The notes beneath the pieces were generated by a model. The model was not told the DNA's origin. It saw only the letters and a list, made by a program, of their open reading frames with translations, and searched no databases. A program made the translations under genes and the position numbers. Below are positions 8,979 to 10,856 of a stretch of DNA of 10,856 nt, piece after piece. The stretch lies in contig RBNI01006911.1 in NCBI GenBank assembly GCA_003990745.1, positions 1 through 10,856 on the forward strand, read 5' to 3'. Each line of letters begins with the position of its first letter. The stretch's first letter is position 1. The DNA is from Jimgerdemannia flammicorona. Taxonomy: Eukaryota; Mucoromycota; Endogonomycetes; Endogonales; Endogonaceae.

Positions 8979-8998
8979 ATAGTCACTTAGACTTCTAC

Positions 8999-9004
8999 TT
9001 TATT
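8999..9004 (-). promoter_or_regulatory. AATAAA polyadenylation-type signal of LINE copy B
   Basis: AATAAA on the minus strand lies about 20 bases before the poly(A) run, the usual spacing for a cleavage and polyadenylation signal. The hexamer is common in AT-rich sequence, so the support is mainly positional. Confidence 0.5.
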
Positions 9005-9022
9005 ATCAAATACTATCCACTC

Positions 9023-9056
9023 TATATTATATTAATATAAAGATATGAATATATCT
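9023..9056 (-). repeat. Two adjacent stem-loops in the LINE copy B 3' UTR
   Basis: TATATTA/TAATATA (9023-9029 with 9033-9039, 3-nt loop) and AGATAT/ATATCT (9041-9046 with 9051-9056, 4-nt loop GAAT) lie side by side about 45-80 bases before the poly(A). Some LINEs have 3' stem-loops read by their own RT; whether this is one is inference. Confidence 0.45.
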
Positions 9057-9299
9057 GTCATCCAATTCCACACAGAGCTCCCTCCCTCACCCCTTCTCAT
9101 CTATCTAGAGTATTAATAGTCCCTCAGTGACCCCAACCCTCCCCCTACTCTTCCTGAATATACACTCTATTAGCTTTTTATAGATTCTTTATCTTAGTCT
9201 CCACCCCTACTATCAACCATTCAGAATGTCTAGCAATACTTACTCCTACCTTGCAACCCATGCCCTTATCACCAGATGCTAACCATCCTCAAATACATA

Positions 9300-10838
9300 A
9301 AGCCAATGTCTGGCAAGCCCAATTCAAATGGCCAGAGTCCATCTAAGAGTTAGCCACTCAACCCCAGTACTAGCCACCAACCTCCATCAGAGATCCTCCC
9401 ACCTCCCACCCTCCATCTCTCCCAACAGTTGCAGCCCTAGCCAGCTCTTGATGACTCTCCAAAATCTCCCAAGACCTTACACTCTCTGAGTCAATGTTCA
9501 GGAGTGTGCACTATACCCCCCATCTGCTCTACATTAAGACACTCCTCACACTCCAGATAACCCCATTCCATCAAGTGTCCAGACCAGTAGTTCAGCATCA
9601 TGTTATACTATAAGAGCCTCCACCATACCACTCAGAACTTGGGGGGAAGCCACCTTGCTCCCTCCTTACACTAGGGCCAGATGTTATTCCAGTTCTACTC
9701 TTCACCTATCTCTACTACCTGCCAGGCCTTCAGCCACAGATCCCTCCCATACTCTCACAGATATTCCATACTATCTTCTAGAAGAAATTCATCTACTGCT
9801 ATACCCCTAATAGTAGGCAATCTCATCTCCACATCCAGGGTCCCCATTTCTCCTCCCCCTCATCATCTCTCTACCTGAGTCCAATATGATGAGCACCATC
9901 TACCACTCTCTACCAAAATCTCCTATAGCATATCTTCCTACTCTCCCTGATAGCTACCAGAGAGAGAAGATCATCAGTCATATCATGAGGGGAGTACCAA
10001 ACCTCCCATACTCTCTGCATAAGTGGTACCTACTCTTGACCCTGCAATTCACTAACCCACTTCAGCCACCATGTCCTCAAGCAGTATAGGCTCTTGGTAA
10101 AGCCACCAGGCCCAGCCCTACTCTGTCAACTGGTGATGTCAATACCTCCCAACAAATCTGGCTCTACTACTCTACTCAGATTTAAGATCTGGTCAACTTC
10201 ATCAGCCTCCTGACCACCTAAGTCAGAGTGTCCAAATAATACCCCAAATACTATAGCTTAGGCAGCCAGTACATATTCAGCACCATCACTCTTCTGCCAG
10301 AGAGATATAACGACCACCCAATCTCACAAGGACCTCTCCCTACTTGAGTAGTCACTACTCCTATCAACTATGAGGCAACTGAGAGCCCTATACTGAAAAA
10401 TAGATTCCTAGGTAGCAGACTGCCTCTCCTGCTAGGACAACTGTCCCAATCATATCTTCTTCTACAATTCTCCCACTTAGAACTAGAGTCTCACACTTAT
10501 ACCAATTGTCCTTAGTACCTGAGCACCTCTTGTACTATTCAACTGCCCTCTTCAGGGCTGCCATATCCTCCACAGAGCCCCGCCTGACCACTATGTCATC
10601 AGCAAAGACCCCGACCTTTCAATTCTCTCCCAGAATGTTCAACTCTCCCACCCTGTACTGTATCCAGTCTAACAAGGGCTCCAATGAGAGAGCATAAAGG
10701 ATCAGTAACAGTGGGTATCCCTGTGGCACTCCTCTGCTCAGGGTGAAGGACTCTCCTCTATACTCATTCACCATAATGGCTGCCTGACTTCCCTCCAACA
10801 GAGTAACCAACAATCTCCTAAACTCTGGGGAGACTCTC
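9300..10838 (-). pseudogene. LINE copy B ORF2 remnant (RT from motif B to zinc knuckle)
   Basis: It starts inside the RT domain (SPEFRRLLVTLLEG) and keeps GVPQG (motif B) and VFADDIVV (motif C, both Asp codons intact at 10595-10600), then DNWYKCETLVL and CYLGIYFSV. Compared with copy A, Trp codons have repeatedly become stops: GEN-stop-KVG at 10619-10621, AVE-stop-YK, two adjacent ones after GSQLPHS, and EH-stop-LREC at 9493-9495. A one-base deletion lies in the segment matching LLAGRVTVLN of copy A. The zinc knuckle (9552-9481) keeps its Cys and His ligands. The C-terminal limit near 9300 is approximate, set where similarity to copy A runs out at the window edge. Non-functional. Confidence 0.82.
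9481..9552 (-). other. Zinc knuckle of LINE copy B ORF2
   Basis: Translation gives CEECLNVEQMGGIVHTPEH, a stop in place of Trp, then LREC. The Cys-x2-Cys and His-x4-Cys spacing is identical to copy A (208-279), so ligand residues have survived while the intervening Trp has been lost to TGA. Confidence 0.75.
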
Positions 10839-10856
10839 TTTTTTTTTTTTTTTTTT
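10839..10856. repeat. Poly(T) run at window end, possible poly(A) tail of a third LINE
   Basis: At least 18 T run to the last base. They cut copy B in mid-RT, in the same orientation and after a similar flank (CTC) as the tail at 8957. It may be the 3' tail of another minus-strand LINE inserted into copy B, or a simple repeat at a sequence break. Confidence 0.45.

Larger units (their letters stand above)
8979..9299 (-). other. 3' terminal region and 3' UTR of LINE copy B
   Basis: Between the end of the recognisable ORF2 and the poly(A) there is no motif I can name. The part near 9130-9299 may still be the ORF2 C-terminus; the last 120 bases are AT-rich and hold two adjacent stem-loops and an AATAAA. 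Copy A leaves the window before its equivalent region, so the two cannot be compared. Confidence 0.6.
8957..10838 (-). mobile_element. Non-LTR retrotransposon copy B (same family as copy A), 5' part missing, inserted in the DIRS-like element
   Basis: The minus strand from 10838 to 8957 aligns collinearly with copy A: RT motifs B to E, thumb region, zinc knuckle, then a 3' UTR ending in AATAAA and a 22-nt poly(A). Examples of matched text: GVPQGYPLLLILYA against GVPQGDLLSPILYA, and CEECLNVEQMGGIV against CEECHNVGQEGGVV. Copy B is far more decayed, has almost no CpG, and carries at least one single-base deletion as well as many stops. Its missing 5' part is either truncated or lies beyond the poly(T) run at 10839. 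The position directly after the DIRS RNase H shows nested insertion. Confidence 0.85.

Noticed and set aside
9681..10089. Plus-strand frames in LINE copy B (9681-9878, 9886-10089, 10506-10697)
   Set aside because: Antisense to the recognisable ORF2 of copy B, with low-complexity Ser/Pro/Leu content.
6157..10856. Tyrosine recombinase or methyltransferase gene of the DIRS-like element
   Set aside because: I looked for the recombinase His-x-x-Arg and Tyr motifs and saw none. The element is cut at 8956 and the rest of the window is LINE.
1..10856. CRISPR array, rRNA, operon promoters, ribosome binding sites or intact terminators
   Set aside because: There is no regular repeat-spacer pattern and no rRNA-like stretch. 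The content is eukaryotic retrotransposon, so bacterial signals are not expected.

Overview
The window looks like a transposon graveyard in a eukaryotic genome, probably a fungal one. No cellular protein-coding gene, rRNA or convincing tRNA is visible. Everything I can identify belongs to three decayed retrotransposons: two non-LTR (LINE) copies of one Tad1-like family on the minus strand, and a DIRS-like (RT plus RNase H) element on the plus strand. The fungal assignment is inference. It rests on the pairing of Tad1-type and DIRS-like elements and on a C-to-T mutation pattern like that of repeat-induced or methylation-driven mutation. No species can be named.

Layout. Positions 1 to about 5500 (minus strand) hold LINE copy A, which leaves the window before its 3' end. 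It has an ORF1 (5469 to 3481: Gly/Arg-rich tract, RRM-like fold, acidic helical tail) and an ORF2 (3447 to beyond 1: apurinic endonuclease, reverse transcriptase, zinc-knuckle C-terminus). Both lie in one reading frame, broken by about 17 in-frame stops. Positions 5500-6156 are AT-rich and gene-free, with a cluster of perfect stem-loops. Positions 6157-8956 (plus strand) hold the DIRS-like element: a Gag-like region followed by RT and RNase H, with about two dozen in-frame stops in the RT/RNase H frame and almost no frameshifts. Positions 8957-10838 (minus strand) hold LINE copy B, truncated in the window. It is inserted into the DIRS-like element directly after its RNase H, with a 22-nt poly(A) tail at the junction. 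Positions 10839-10856 are another poly(T) run, possibly the tail of a third LINE nested in copy B.

History. The LINEs would have moved by target-primed reverse transcription, using the endonuclease and RT of ORF2 with ORF1 as RNA-binding partner. The DIRS-like element would have used a tyrosine recombinase, but that gene is not in the window. The main biological signal is mutational: between 5430 and 10856 I count only four CpG dinucleotides, and most stops are explained by C:G to T:A transitions, including repeated Trp-to-stop changes in copy B relative to copy A. Copy A keeps far more CpG, so it was probably inserted later or exposed less to this process. None of the three elements looks capable of autonomous movement: copy A and the DIRS-like element each carry an Asp-to-Asn change in the RT catalytic Asp pair, besides the stops.

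I found no new gene system here. The points most worth a second look are the hypermutation footprint, the one-frame ORF1/ORF2 junction, the stop-free RT block in copy A, and the stem-loop clusters at 5489-6023 and 9023-9056.
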